Assembly: GCA_024036415.1 (NCBI GenBank)
Contig: JAMWET010003901.1
Span: 97,501 to 161,500, forward strand
Length of the DNA stretch: 64,000 bases
Direction of reading: 5' to 3'
From: Prochilodus magdalenae
Taxonomy: Eukaryota; Chordata; Actinopteri; Characiformes; Prochilodontidae
Shown: positions 38,766 to 49,276 of the stretch, piece after piece
How the letters are laid out: each line of letters begins with the position of its first letter
Position numbering within the stretch: the stretch's first letter is position 1
Translations under genes and position numbers: made by a program
The notes under the pieces: model-generated
Databases searched by the model: none
Seen by the model: only the letters and a program-made list of their open reading frames with translations
What the model was told of the DNA's origin: nothing

Positions 38766-39174
38766 TTTTTGGTCTGTGGGTAAAGACAGCATCATGCTTA
38801 TGCTAGGCTGTTAATGTATTTAAAAACTCATTCACATGGAATAGACCTGCTGTACAACTGCATGAATTAGTGTCCTGAGTTGCAACTGTCAGACCACCAT
38901 AATTAATGGAACTTATTAAGTTTATTTACATAATGAAGCTTTAATGAATGCATTTAATTAAACAGTTAAAACATCATGATGCAGCGTGAGGGAAGTACAC
39001 ATGGTGGCATGATTGTAAAATCTAGGTAACTGAAAGCCTCCAGCCCCCACTGGCGGTCTTGCTTAAAATGAAAGCAATTAAAAACCAGTGGAGCATCACC
39101 ATCATTACAGAGTACTGCCATCACACAGGCCAGCAAAACCCCTTGCATTATGCTTTAGCCTGTAATGCAGTCAT

Positions 39175-39385
39175 CGTCAAAAGAATAGTGCTGCTACTGG
39201 AAAGGAAGATAAAGGAATATATATTTATATATAGGAACAATAAATGAAATAAATTTAGACTGATATAAGCAATACTTATTAAGCTACACACAGAGAAGTA
39301 ATGTCTCTCAGTACGGCACCACTGTGTTTTCTAATGCAACATGCCATCTCGGCATGGAGTTGCTGAGGTTCCTTATCATCTCAGA
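39175..39385 (-). mobile_element. Tc1-like relic, family A copy 4 (one end only)
   Basis: Matches the left third of copy 3: gactgatata..gcaatacttattaagctaca, then tgtctctcagtacggcacca and aacatgccatctcggcatgg. Confidence 0.65.
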
Positions 39386-39389
39386 GAGA

Positions 39390-41900
39390 GAGAGAGGGTC
39401 AGACAAGGAGTTAGACAGACAGAAAGCGAGAGAGAAAGAGAACGAGAGAGGGAGTATAACTCATCCTTTATGGGGAAAATTATTTGAACTTCTTTTGGCA
39501 TAGGTCAGGTAACGAGGGTCCTACACTGTGCCTCATAAAACTGAGAAAGCCTAGCTCTGATGGTTATCTCCAGTGCATTAGAAACAGGAACCTGTAAAAA
39601 ACAAAAGCCTGAGTGACCAGCATCCTTTACTACTGACTGTCTGCTCAATGTCACGCACTAAGGCTGCTGTGATCCTCTATTTCGCTTTCCAGTGACCACC
39701 GTGGTTGATCATGCCTGACGGAGCAGAGCTCAACTAGGACCTAACTCACATCAGTTTCTGACCTGCAGGACTGACCACCATTCCACCTGTCCATCCACCA
39801 CATATACCACACTATAATAACTTTACTGAATACAGATTTTTTTCTGACTATTAATATATTCATTTATTCTTTGGCATTCAGCATGGTCAGTTCCTCCCTC
39901 TAGCTATCTCCCTATCAGGCAATGCTTACAATTACATGAAACACCACCACATCCAGCCACTAACACCATCTCATTATACTGCACCTGCATTGGGTATCAT
40001 TACACTGCATGATGAGCAGGAGAGGGCACATAATCCAAAGACTGCAAGGCCAGGTGTTTGCTCATGGTGGACCCCTAGCCAACCTTATAGCATTACACAA
40101 TCAGCCTTTATCAGCCATTTATTGACCCCAGTGTGTGAATTACTCAGGGGGTCCCATGTTGACTAGCTTCTCCAGCAATGACTGGCTGCAAACTCACTCG
40201 CCACAGTGGCGCTGATGCTAGCCAAGCATTTGAGTGGAGTGGAGCGGCAGACATTTCCTCTACTCACTCGAAGTGTTTCTGTAATTGCTCCACTCCAGTT
40301 CCGCTCCTACGAAAAGCTATCTAAACACTCTGTGCTACCCGGGCTTTATTTAGAAGGTATTTAGGCGTGAAGCGACATCCCAAACACGGCTAGAAAACTG
40401 CAGATGGTAAACAAACGCACATGGTTGGTGGGCAAAATTCTCAAACATTGGTTGATATGTTTTATTTCAGGACCTTTTTACTTGCTTTGTGATCTGTAGG
40501 TATCAGTGCTGGCCCTTGTTCGGGCAGTGTCTGAGCCAATGGTGAGTTTTAGACTCTGTCCTCCTTATACTAGCTGGAGTATCCAGCTATTATCCAATGG
40601 AACACTAAGCACGGTTGTAAGTCGCTCTGGATAAGAGCGTCTGCTAAATGCCTAACATGTAAATGTAAGTGACTTTGGTAAGCCAAGTTATCTCACTATA
40701 TTGGAAGACAGTTTGGCTTGCTTCAAGCAACAGCTCTGCTGCACAGGTTGTGTACGAATCGTCATCGAATGAGCAGTAACAGTCCTTGCCACATCAGCAT
40801 ATCATGCAGCGGTAGTTGGTCTGGAAAAGGAGAAGTAAGCATTCAGCCTTTCCACCAAACTGGAAATTTATAAAATAAAAATAAATATATATAAACTTAA
40901 ATATTACATTTGTATAACATATATAGCCCTAAATGTATAAATATATTTCAAAAATACAATATGCAAACACAGTATGCAAATTATTTACAGTATGGAGTCT
41001 ATTATTAGTAATAATAATTATTATAAGCAATAATGCAATACTAAATATTCTATCCAGAAATTGACTGATTAAATCTCAACTTTGATCATATGACCAGAAA
41101 ATACTACAAGTATGTTACTTTATTTTGTCAGTTTTATTGTTCCCAAAAATCTTAAAATGTTAAATAAAACAACAAATTTTGTAACTCTCTTTATTAATAC
41201 TCCTGCCCCAATATAATTACTATTAACATGACTATGAATGTTTACAAACTTTTATACACATATATATGTTCAATCTAACATGACCTACGCTGCAATTCTT
41301 CTCCTCTCCTCTCCTCTCCTGTCCTCCTTTCCTCTTCCCTCGTCTCCTCAGAGTGCCGTTTTCCAGCCTGGCTCGTAAACAGTGCTGTAAACAAGAGGAG
41401 AGCTCATAAACACCGCAGAGTGCAGATTATCAGCCCAAACACAGAGGAAAAGTAGGAGGCCATCAAAGCGCAGGAAAGAGGGGCACTTCAGAGCGGCCTG
41501 TCTTCTTTTTAAAGAGGCAGAATAAATACACACATACACTCAGACGGAACAGCATGGCTCGTATGTCTGGAGCATTCCTGCGGAGAGCAGAGAGATAAGG
41601 CTGTAATGAGCGAGCGGTGGCCCAGCAGGGTGCTCTTCTCGTGGGGCAGCTGAAGGAGGGCCACTCCAGCCTGTCTGGATGCAGAGAGCCACGGTCAGGA
41701 GGAGATAAGAGACCAGCAGCCGAGTGGACAGGCCTCTTCACCACAGACAGACCACTGCACTCCAACACCCCCATCAACCAAGCACCTTTATCAGAAAGAC
41801 AAGTGAAAGAGATACACATAGACAGACAGACAGACAGATGGACAAAAAAAAGCAGAAGCAAGTTGATGTCATGAGAAGAAAAATCATACTAGACCTGTCA
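39390..41900. other. Intergenic DNA
   Basis: A SINE tail lies at 40617-40672. (TCCTC)n-like repeats lie at 41299-41325. 41340-41760 is GC-richer and free of recognised repeats; it could be regulatory or part of an unrecognised transcript. No exon can be defended. Confidence 0.4.
40617..40672 (+). mobile_element. SINE tail fragment
   Basis: gttgtaagtcgctctggata, then agagcgtctgctaaatgcc, as in SINE copies 1 and 3; the tRNA-like head is absent. Confidence 0.65.
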
Positions 41901-41904
41901 TTTC

Positions 41905-42435
41905 CAAACAACAGGAATGAAACTTGGACTGTAGGTTTGACATCATGAGACATGCACATCAGCCAAGATTTACACTCCATGCATGTGACATAAGCATCTC
42001 TGCACCTGACTGACTGTATAAGGTCATCCTATTGTGTGTGCTTTCCATTCCACCTCGTGCTGTTGTGTTGCTAGCGTGCTTTGCAAGTGAAGTATGCCTC
42101 TGAAAAGAGTTTGAAAGCAATTTGAGAAGTTGTAGGAGTTCAGGTGGTACGAAACAGCAACATGAAGGGTCTGGGAGACCTACAAGAACCACAGAGAGAG
42201 AGAGCTGAACTGTCCAACATACGCGGACTGGCCCAACAGTCATGATTGCGGACATTCAGCGAGCGGTGATGCCCTCCATGAGTCATCCTGTTACTGCCAA
42301 CACCACTGGCAGACAGCTGCACAACACAGGACTACATGCACATCCACTGGCCTTAACACTACATCAGCGTCACTAAAGACTACAATGCCAGACTGCCATG
42401 GAGTGACTCAGAATGGCAGTGGGTCTTCAGTGACC
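41905..42435 (+). mobile_element. Tc1-like relic, family A copy 5, broken by minisatellite
   Basis: Contains aacaggaatgaaacttg, ggcccaacagtcatgattgc and gccatggagtgactcagaat like copies 2 and 6. The match stops at tcttcagtgac, exactly where the 42-bp minisatellite begins. Confidence 0.7.
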
Positions 42436-43765
42436 TCAAGGCAAAACCTACTCCTAAACCTAACCCTAACCTTAACCTCGGAGCAAAACCTACACCCCCT
42501 ACCCCTAACATCAAGGCAAAGCTTGCATCTACTCATTACCCTAATATTACCCTCAAGGAAAAACTTTTATCTACTCCTAAAACTAAACTTATCCTTCAGA
42601 CAAAACCTACACCTACTCCTAAGCCTAACCTTAACCTTAACCTCAAGGCAAAACCTACACCTACTCCTAAGCCTAACCTTAACCTTAACCTCAAGGCAAA
42701 ACCTATACCTACTCCCAAACCTAACGCTTACCTCAACATAAAACCGACACCTTCTCCTAAAGCTAACCTTAACCTCAAAGCAAAACATATACCGATACCT
42801 ACTCCTAAACCTAACCCTAACCTTCAGGCAAAGCCTACACCTACTCCTAAACCTAACCTTAACCTCAAGGCAAAACCTACGCCTACTCCTAAACCTAACC
42901 CTAACCTTAACCTCAAGGCAAAGCCTACACCTACTCCTAAACCTAACCTTAACCTTCAGGCAAAGCCTACACCTACTCCTAAACCTAACCTTAACCTTCA
43001 GGCAAAGCCTACACCTCCTCCTAAACCTAACCTTAACCTCAAGGCAAAGCCTACACCTACTCCTAAACCTAACCTTAACCTTCAGGCAAAGCCTACACCT
43101 ACTCCTAAACCTAACCTTAACCTGAAGTCAAAACCTACACCTACTCCTAAACCTAACCTTAACCTCAAGGCAAAACCTACACCTACTCCTAAACCTAACC
43201 TTAACCTTCAGGCAAAACCTACACCTACTCCTAAACCTAATATTAAGCTTCAGGCAAAACCTACACCTACTCCTAAACCTAACCTTAACCTTCAGGCAAA
43301 GCCTACACCTACTCCTAAACCTAACCTTAACCTTCAGGCAAAGCCTACACCTACTCCTAAAACTAGCCTTACCCTTCAGGCAAAACCTACACCTGCTCCT
43401 AAACCTAACCTTAACCTTCAGGCAAAACCTACACCTGCTCCTAAACCTAATCTTAACCTCAAGGCAAAACCTACACCTACTCCTAAAACTAGCCTTACCC
43501 TTCAGACAAAACCTGCACCTACTCCTAAACCTAACCTTAACCTCAAGGCAAAGCCTACACCTACTCCTAAGCCTCACCTTAACCTTAACCTCAAGGCAAA
43601 ACCAATACCTACGCCTCACCCTGACTATAACCTTAGTGCAAAGCCTACACCTACTCCTACACCTAACCTTAACCTTAAGACAAAACCTACGCCTACTCAT
43701 TAGCCCAACCCTAACCTTAACCTTCAGACAAAACCTTAACCTTATGGTAAAACCTACAAAACCTT
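42436..43765. repeat. Minisatellite, 42-bp unit with telomere-like motifs
   Basis: About 30 units of roughly aaggcaaaacctacacctac tcctaaacctaaccttaacctc, varying mainly as ctcaagg versus ttcagg. 42 is divisible by three, so a 234-codon minus-strand frame with a 14-residue RFRSRCRFCLKVKV period stays open; I treat it as non-coding. cctaacc/cttaacc blocks resemble degenerate telomere repeats. Confidence 0.95.
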
Positions 43766-44094
43766 TTAAACCTGACCCTAACTTTATTTTTTTTAAGTTT
43801 AATAAACTTAATATCACCAGACAGTTTGTCAATAACTAAAATATATCTGGATCATCTATAGGTGACCATTTAAATAAAGTGTGACTGTAATTGATATACT
43901 GTATACCTGTGTTAAAGACACTGCAGCAAAACACCACTGTTTTATTCAAAGATAGGTTAAAATAGGTAATGTTGTGAATATATTTGGTATATAAGCCATG
44001 CATAAACATCATACATGAATCTCAGTGAGAAATATATTTGGGCCTTGAATAAATGTATACTATTTTCTCCCACATTTTACAAAACAATCAGATA

Positions 44095-44245
44095 CACAGG
44101 GTTAGAGTTAGAGCTTGGGTTAAGGTCAAGGTAAAAGCCAGGGTTAAGGTTAGAGCTAGGGTTAGGGCTTGGGTTAGAGGTAGTGTGGGGTTGGAGCTAG
44201 GGTTAGGTTGAGAATAAAGCTGGGCTTATGTTAAGGTTAGGATTA
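44095..44245. repeat. Degenerate ggttag-rich tract, opposite orientation
   Basis: gggttagagttagagcttgg and ctagggttagggcttggg resemble TTAGGG telomere repeats, inverted relative to the minisatellite about 330 bases to the left. Confidence 0.7.
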
Positions 44246-44661
44246 TGGTTCCACTAGATTCCAAATACATTTTTCATTATTATCAATTAATGGTTATAAA
44301 ACCCTCTTATTATAACTCAGGTTACATATATAGCTCTAAATCAGACCTTGATCTATCTTCTTTGCCAAAGTTGTCTAGTAAATAATTTCTGATGAAACGG
44401 CCCAACTGATGTAACCAGCTGTAACAGACCTCTGTCTGCGGTAGGTTTCCTTAGAACGGGAGAACAGTGACATCTACAGGCTGATTTGGGGTATTGCTGT
44501 GTACCATATAATAGAGGCGATGTTTTCTGATGGGGTCTGGGGTCAGAACCTTAACAGGTGGCGATGTATTTGAGCTTCCTTTATTCCAGGTCAGAGTTCT
44601 GCTCAAACTTCTGATGCTGGGTAAACTCAGTGAAGCCGGTGAGAAACGGACCGGTTGTTTT

Positions 44662-44673
44662 GAAACGGAAACC
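44662..44673 (+). promoter_or_regulatory. ISRE-type motif upstream of mov10
   Basis: GAAACGGAAACC fits the GAAANNGAAAC core bound by IRF/ISGF3 factors and lies about 220 bases upstream of the mov10 ATG. GAGAAACGG at 44641-44649 is a nearby half-site. Mammalian MOV10 is reported as interferon-inducible, so the placement makes sense; function here is inferred. Confidence 0.5.
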
Positions 44674-44747
44674 AGGCTGCGTGTAGCCTCGTCATGTGGC
44701 CAGGCTATCCTGGGCGGCCCGCCTGTCTTCATCATGAGTGTGCCTTC

Positions 44748-44760
44748 AGTTTCGTTTCAC
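44748..44760 (-). promoter_or_regulatory. ISRE-like motif with shortened spacing
   Basis: On the minus strand this reads GTGAAACGAAACT, two GAAAC half-sites separated by one base instead of two. It is about 135 bases upstream of the mov10 ATG. It is weaker evidence than the motif at 44662. Confidence 0.25.
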
Positions 44761-44893
44761 CGTCAGAGTCAGGTCTTCCTCAGAAGAGGCGTTAGGATGC
44801 AAGCCCAATCATATGTGTTCCTCATCTCATTAGAGAAGCTCATACATCCGGATTAGCAGTCAGTTCAGCAGCTGTAGATCAGACCTCCACACG

Positions 44894-45045
44894 ATGGTTA
44901 GGAGAAACAGAAACGCTCGACTTTCTAATGCTGAAATCCGCTCGGCTGGTCTCGACTTCATAGAGTTCCTACAGGAGACGAACCGAATCGGGATTGTTAG
45001 CAGAGATGAGCTTCAGGAAATCTACAACACCGAGTTCAGAGACAG
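44894..45045 (+). CDS. mov10: mov10 coding exon 1 (start codon)
   Basis: ATG at 44894-44896 begins [19 protein letters not shown] and continues through [11 protein letters not shown]. The donor is GACAG|GTGAGG (phase 2). The exon resembles the MOV10 N-terminus (a ...LR..G..F..FL... pattern) and joins perfectly to the next exon. It is only about 50 codons long. Confidence 0.9.
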
Positions 45046-47158
45046 GTGAGGGCCACCATTTCCCCAGTGTATGCATAGAGTCAGCATATACAGTATATCC
45101 AGCAGAGGTTTAAACACGCCCAGCTACAGGCTTAACCGTTCCAACTGGTGAGATGTTTGAAACAATACACATATACCATGATGATATACCACATATACTC
45201 TTGAGGTGCCACAATATTATATTTTATAATATATATAAAACTATTTTCTCTTTTTTCACTGATTGAAATCTCTAGTTACTCTTTCAATGTAGTGAATGTA
45301 CATGATGGACAGACCAATAGAACTGATAAAACCTCCTCTGAGTAGCCACTTTAAACTTTGGAACGGATGATTGGTACCAGTAGTAATCATTTGTAATATT
45401 AGCTTACATTAATACATTATGCATAATTGTATTATGAATGAAGAAAATTATTGAACTCAAAATTTTGCCCTAATAAAGCTGAACTCATGTTTTAGTGAGT
45501 AGTGCTGCTCTAAAATAGATACGTCACATGACTTATTACCACTTGGCTGCCATATATAACATTACTGTGCAAAGAAAAACAAGTACCTCCAAAGTAGTAA
45601 CTAGTAGGAGCATGAAAATGCTTTACTTTGAGTGTAAGTTGAGATTTACATAAATAGAATTTATGCAAATCAGTTCTGGAGTTTTTGTATTGGTCCGTCC
45701 ACCATGCCGTTTACACATGATGTAAAGTTCGGAAAGTTAAAATGGGGATACATGATGTTTTGGTACAGTGATCATATGATTATGTGTCGCCAGCAGCTGA
45801 TAGAGGACATGTATACCGCTCAGCACTAAGCAGAGCTTATTAGAGGGTGTTCATACCTTTCATCTTATTCCACCTAACCAAACAGGGATGGTGGTGTGAG
45901 GAGAGATCCCAACTTCTCCACGATCCTCTATGTGCTCAGTCAATGCCACAAAGCCCGTGTCACCAGGGCTCGGCAGGTTTACTTTAAGCCGACGGTAAGT
46001 ATCCTGTTCTGTGTTGAATTTATTTGTTATGGAAGTCTTATGTCGACTGTTTACACATGGCCCATCTGTATAATTGGCCATTTCGATATAATTAAACGGT
46101 TAACTGTGTAAACAGAGCAGTTTATGTAAGTCAGAGAGTTTGTTCACGGTGGTGGTGCTGGGAACCGGAAGTAAAAATAATTTATTGCTTCGTGGAAAGT
46201 TACTGAAGTAGTGTCAGAAACTGCCCTGTGGCTAAGACATTCACTTTATGTAATATGTTATTTTATTTGTTTGTTTTTTTGTTTTTTTGTCTGTGTAAGA
46301 TTAAGTTTTGGCCTAAAACACATTTGTTCTACACCCTGTTGTAACAGAGGGCTGCCTGCAGGGGGGGGAGTGAGGCAAAAGTCTCCCCAAGTAGAATTTT
46401 TTTTTGATGTACCACTATTTTACCACCATTAGCATCATACACTCATCATCAAAAGAATATCTGCACCCAGAAGAAAGTGTCGGAGTGACACCAGGCCTTC
46501 TTGACATGTGATGTGACAGCAAACATCGACGACAGTGCCTCCACCCACAGATTTGTTGGTTGTCTCCACCAAGACAAAGCAGGACTCGTCACTGAAGATG
46601 ACCTGCTGCCATCCTGAGTCTCATGACAGTCTGGCACGACACCATTGCAGTCTTTGGCGACGTTGATGTGATGTTAAGGGTAGTCGTTGTAACGTCTGTG
46701 TGCCTAGTCCTGTACGTAGTGCTGTGTTGTGCCAGTGCTGCTCGCCCTGTCAGGATGACTTATGGAGGACATCACTGCTCACAGAATGTCCACAGTTGTG
46801 GGTGTTGGGTCAGTCAGGTACAGCGATAATGCCTGTCCTTGCCTGTCACATGGGTAGCTGAGCGTGAAACCTGCATCCTTCATTGTTTGGGATTATACAG
46901 TATAACCACATTGTAGTAGAGAGAGGAGTTTACAGAAAACATAGAACTGCAGTGGAACTTGTTTCTGGTGCCGGAATCTATAAATCATAACGTGTAGCAT
47001 AAACATGGCATATCGTATAGTTTCCGTAGTTGTTAGGTTTCTCCTCTTGGGAGTGTTTTGGTGTAGGTAAAGTGTTAAAGCCCAGATAATGAATTAGGAA
47101 ATAAATTCTCATTTGAAAACAAAAATGATAATTCTTCTACTATAGTACATGTGAGTAG

Positions 47159-47204
<46 letters not shown>

Positions 47205-49238
47205 TGGGAGCAATAGCACATAGCTTTAGGGTGCAATTTGGCACTCACAGCATGTATTGGGAGCCCATTAAACAGATGAAAGGAAAGCTTTCTTTTTGTA
47301 TGAAACGAAACCAACACAGAATTATTGCCAGTAAACTTTGTTCCTAATCTCTTCAGCCCTACACATAACCCAGCACTGAGAACAGTGGCCTGTTGCCACC
47401 TTTATACTGAAGTATTTGATTTCTTGATTATGAACATGAGAATCTAAAGGAAAGAGCATGTTAGAATTAGTGATATAAGTAATCAGTCGTTCTGAAGATC
47501 TTGTCATCAGTTGTTATTGAATTTTATGGTTGTATTATCATGTTCATATTGGCTGTGTTTGATTTATGGTCAATTCTGAAAGCATATCTGTTTTTGTGAA
47601 CACAGGCTCTGATAAAATGAGCCTCCATTGTCGCCTGTGCTTGCTTTAATGTAATGGTTGTAGTGTTTTGTCACAGGTCTTGGCTTTGTGTTGATGTGGT
47701 TATGTGGGATTACATTCACAGTAGCTGTTAGTTGTAGTGGTGTATCTGTAGTTCATTAACACTTGAGGTAAACATGTAATACAATGGCCTGTCCTTCTGT
47801 TGTGTAGGGGATTTCCACTCCTCTCTATAAGAGGGGATTCTCATTACTCTCTACATATGACTCATGGAGGTCAAAATGACTGTCCACACTTATGTCACAT
47901 GTGTGGCCGAGCATGAATCTTAAGTCATTTGCATGTCTCATGATGCCAGACCTACCCACCACCTACCCACCAAGTGTCATTCCTGTCGGTGGATTCCCTC
48001 TGGGTGCAGCTATTTGTGCAACTAATTTTTGACGATGAGTGTACATTAATGTACACATAAATAAACCTTATATCTTATAAATGGAATCTTTCACATGTAT
48101 ACAAACTAAATAATAACCCACTTTAAAATTATATTTTTAATATTACTGATTGGAATGCATTGTCATTAGGTCGTGTTGCACAGGACTGCTACTACAGCCC
48201 GAAATATGAATGTGTCAAACGAATAATGAAAGATCATTCCAGTGATCCTGGACTGTTGGTATAATGGACTGCTATTTAGATTACTGTTTTTCCTTTTTTT
48301 CATAAAGATCTTAAGAAATGTCTTTACTGGATTTCCTACAGTGTAAGAGTGAACTGGAACTCAGTGGTTGGCCCTGAGAAGAGAGATAAGTCAGGGCGAA
48401 ACGTACAGGGAGTCATTCTGGTATTTATGATAGCTGTCACCTCCCTGAATGTGCTGCACTATAACCAGATAACTTAGCCATTATCAAGATAATAATTATT
48501 AGGGTGTGTTCTGTCTGCATATGTCTCTTATGCAATTTGCAACCACAACATATTTAGTAATGGGTGATTTGTTGCACTATGGCTTGATTTGCATCAGCCA
48601 ACAGGGACCTGTGCCTGAATGTAGTTTGATTGGAAAAATGAATTATCGCAGTACATTTTCTTCTGTCTTTAGGATATTCGGGCTGACGCTTTTATGCAGA
48701 CTGGGTGGTCAGTGTCTTACTTCTGCTTTTGTTCAGAAATGTAGAATATTCCCAGCAGAGTGATATTTGGAAAGTATGTAAAGTAGAGCCGGAGGTTTTG
48801 TGGAAATATGCAATCGTGATTAAAATGCAAATATTTTCTAAAATAATCAATCTCTGGGACCCATTTTTCTGCTATGAAGATCAATAGGGTTGTATTGCTG
48901 AATGTAGAGCATGAGAGAGATTGTTAACCGGCTTTGATCAGCAAATCCACACAAGCTATATCAGCAAGTAATGTCTCAGATGTTGAAATGCATGGTTATT
49001 TGTATCGTTGTCCCTTTAGGTTCGAGTGGTGTTACGGGACCAGTGGTGGAGACCTCATAACACAGAGCAGAGATACAACAGCAACTCTCCACTGCCCTCT
49101 GATACACCAGAGGCATCTTCCTCTCCCACTCCCGCACCCTCAGGACCTGAGGGCGGTGTTAGAGCCAGGAGAAAACTAGCTCGAGAGCTCATCGACAAAA
49201 TCAAGAATGATAGGTCAGCATTCAGACACACACACACA

Positions 49239-49276
<38 letters not shown>

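Larger units (their letters stand above)
44640..44893 (+). promoter_or_regulatory. mov10: Presumed mov10 promoter / 5' UTR
   Basis: This is a locally GC-richer, CpG-bearing stretch directly before the start codon. No clear TATA box is seen, and the transcription start and any non-coding 5' exon cannot be fixed from sequence. It contains an ISRE-type motif and a second GAAAC cluster, listed separately. The promoter role is inferred from position and composition. Confidence 0.45.
45995..49019 (+). other. mov10: mov10 intron 2
   Basis: A 3-kb intron holding family A copies 6 and 7 and an (ATT)n run. Otherwise AT-rich with no recognised element. Confidence 0.85.

Noticed and set aside
41463..41861. 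A 132-codon minus-strand frame upstream of mov10
   Set aside because: No recognisable domain; overlaps frames on the other strand of similar length.
42240..42330. Possible independent gene in family A open frames
   Set aside because: Matches other dispersed Tc1-like copies and has frameshifts.
42436..43765. Possible CRISPR-like array of regular repeats
   Set aside because: Units are contiguous 42-bp copies without unique spacers, in a vertebrate genome: a minisatellite.
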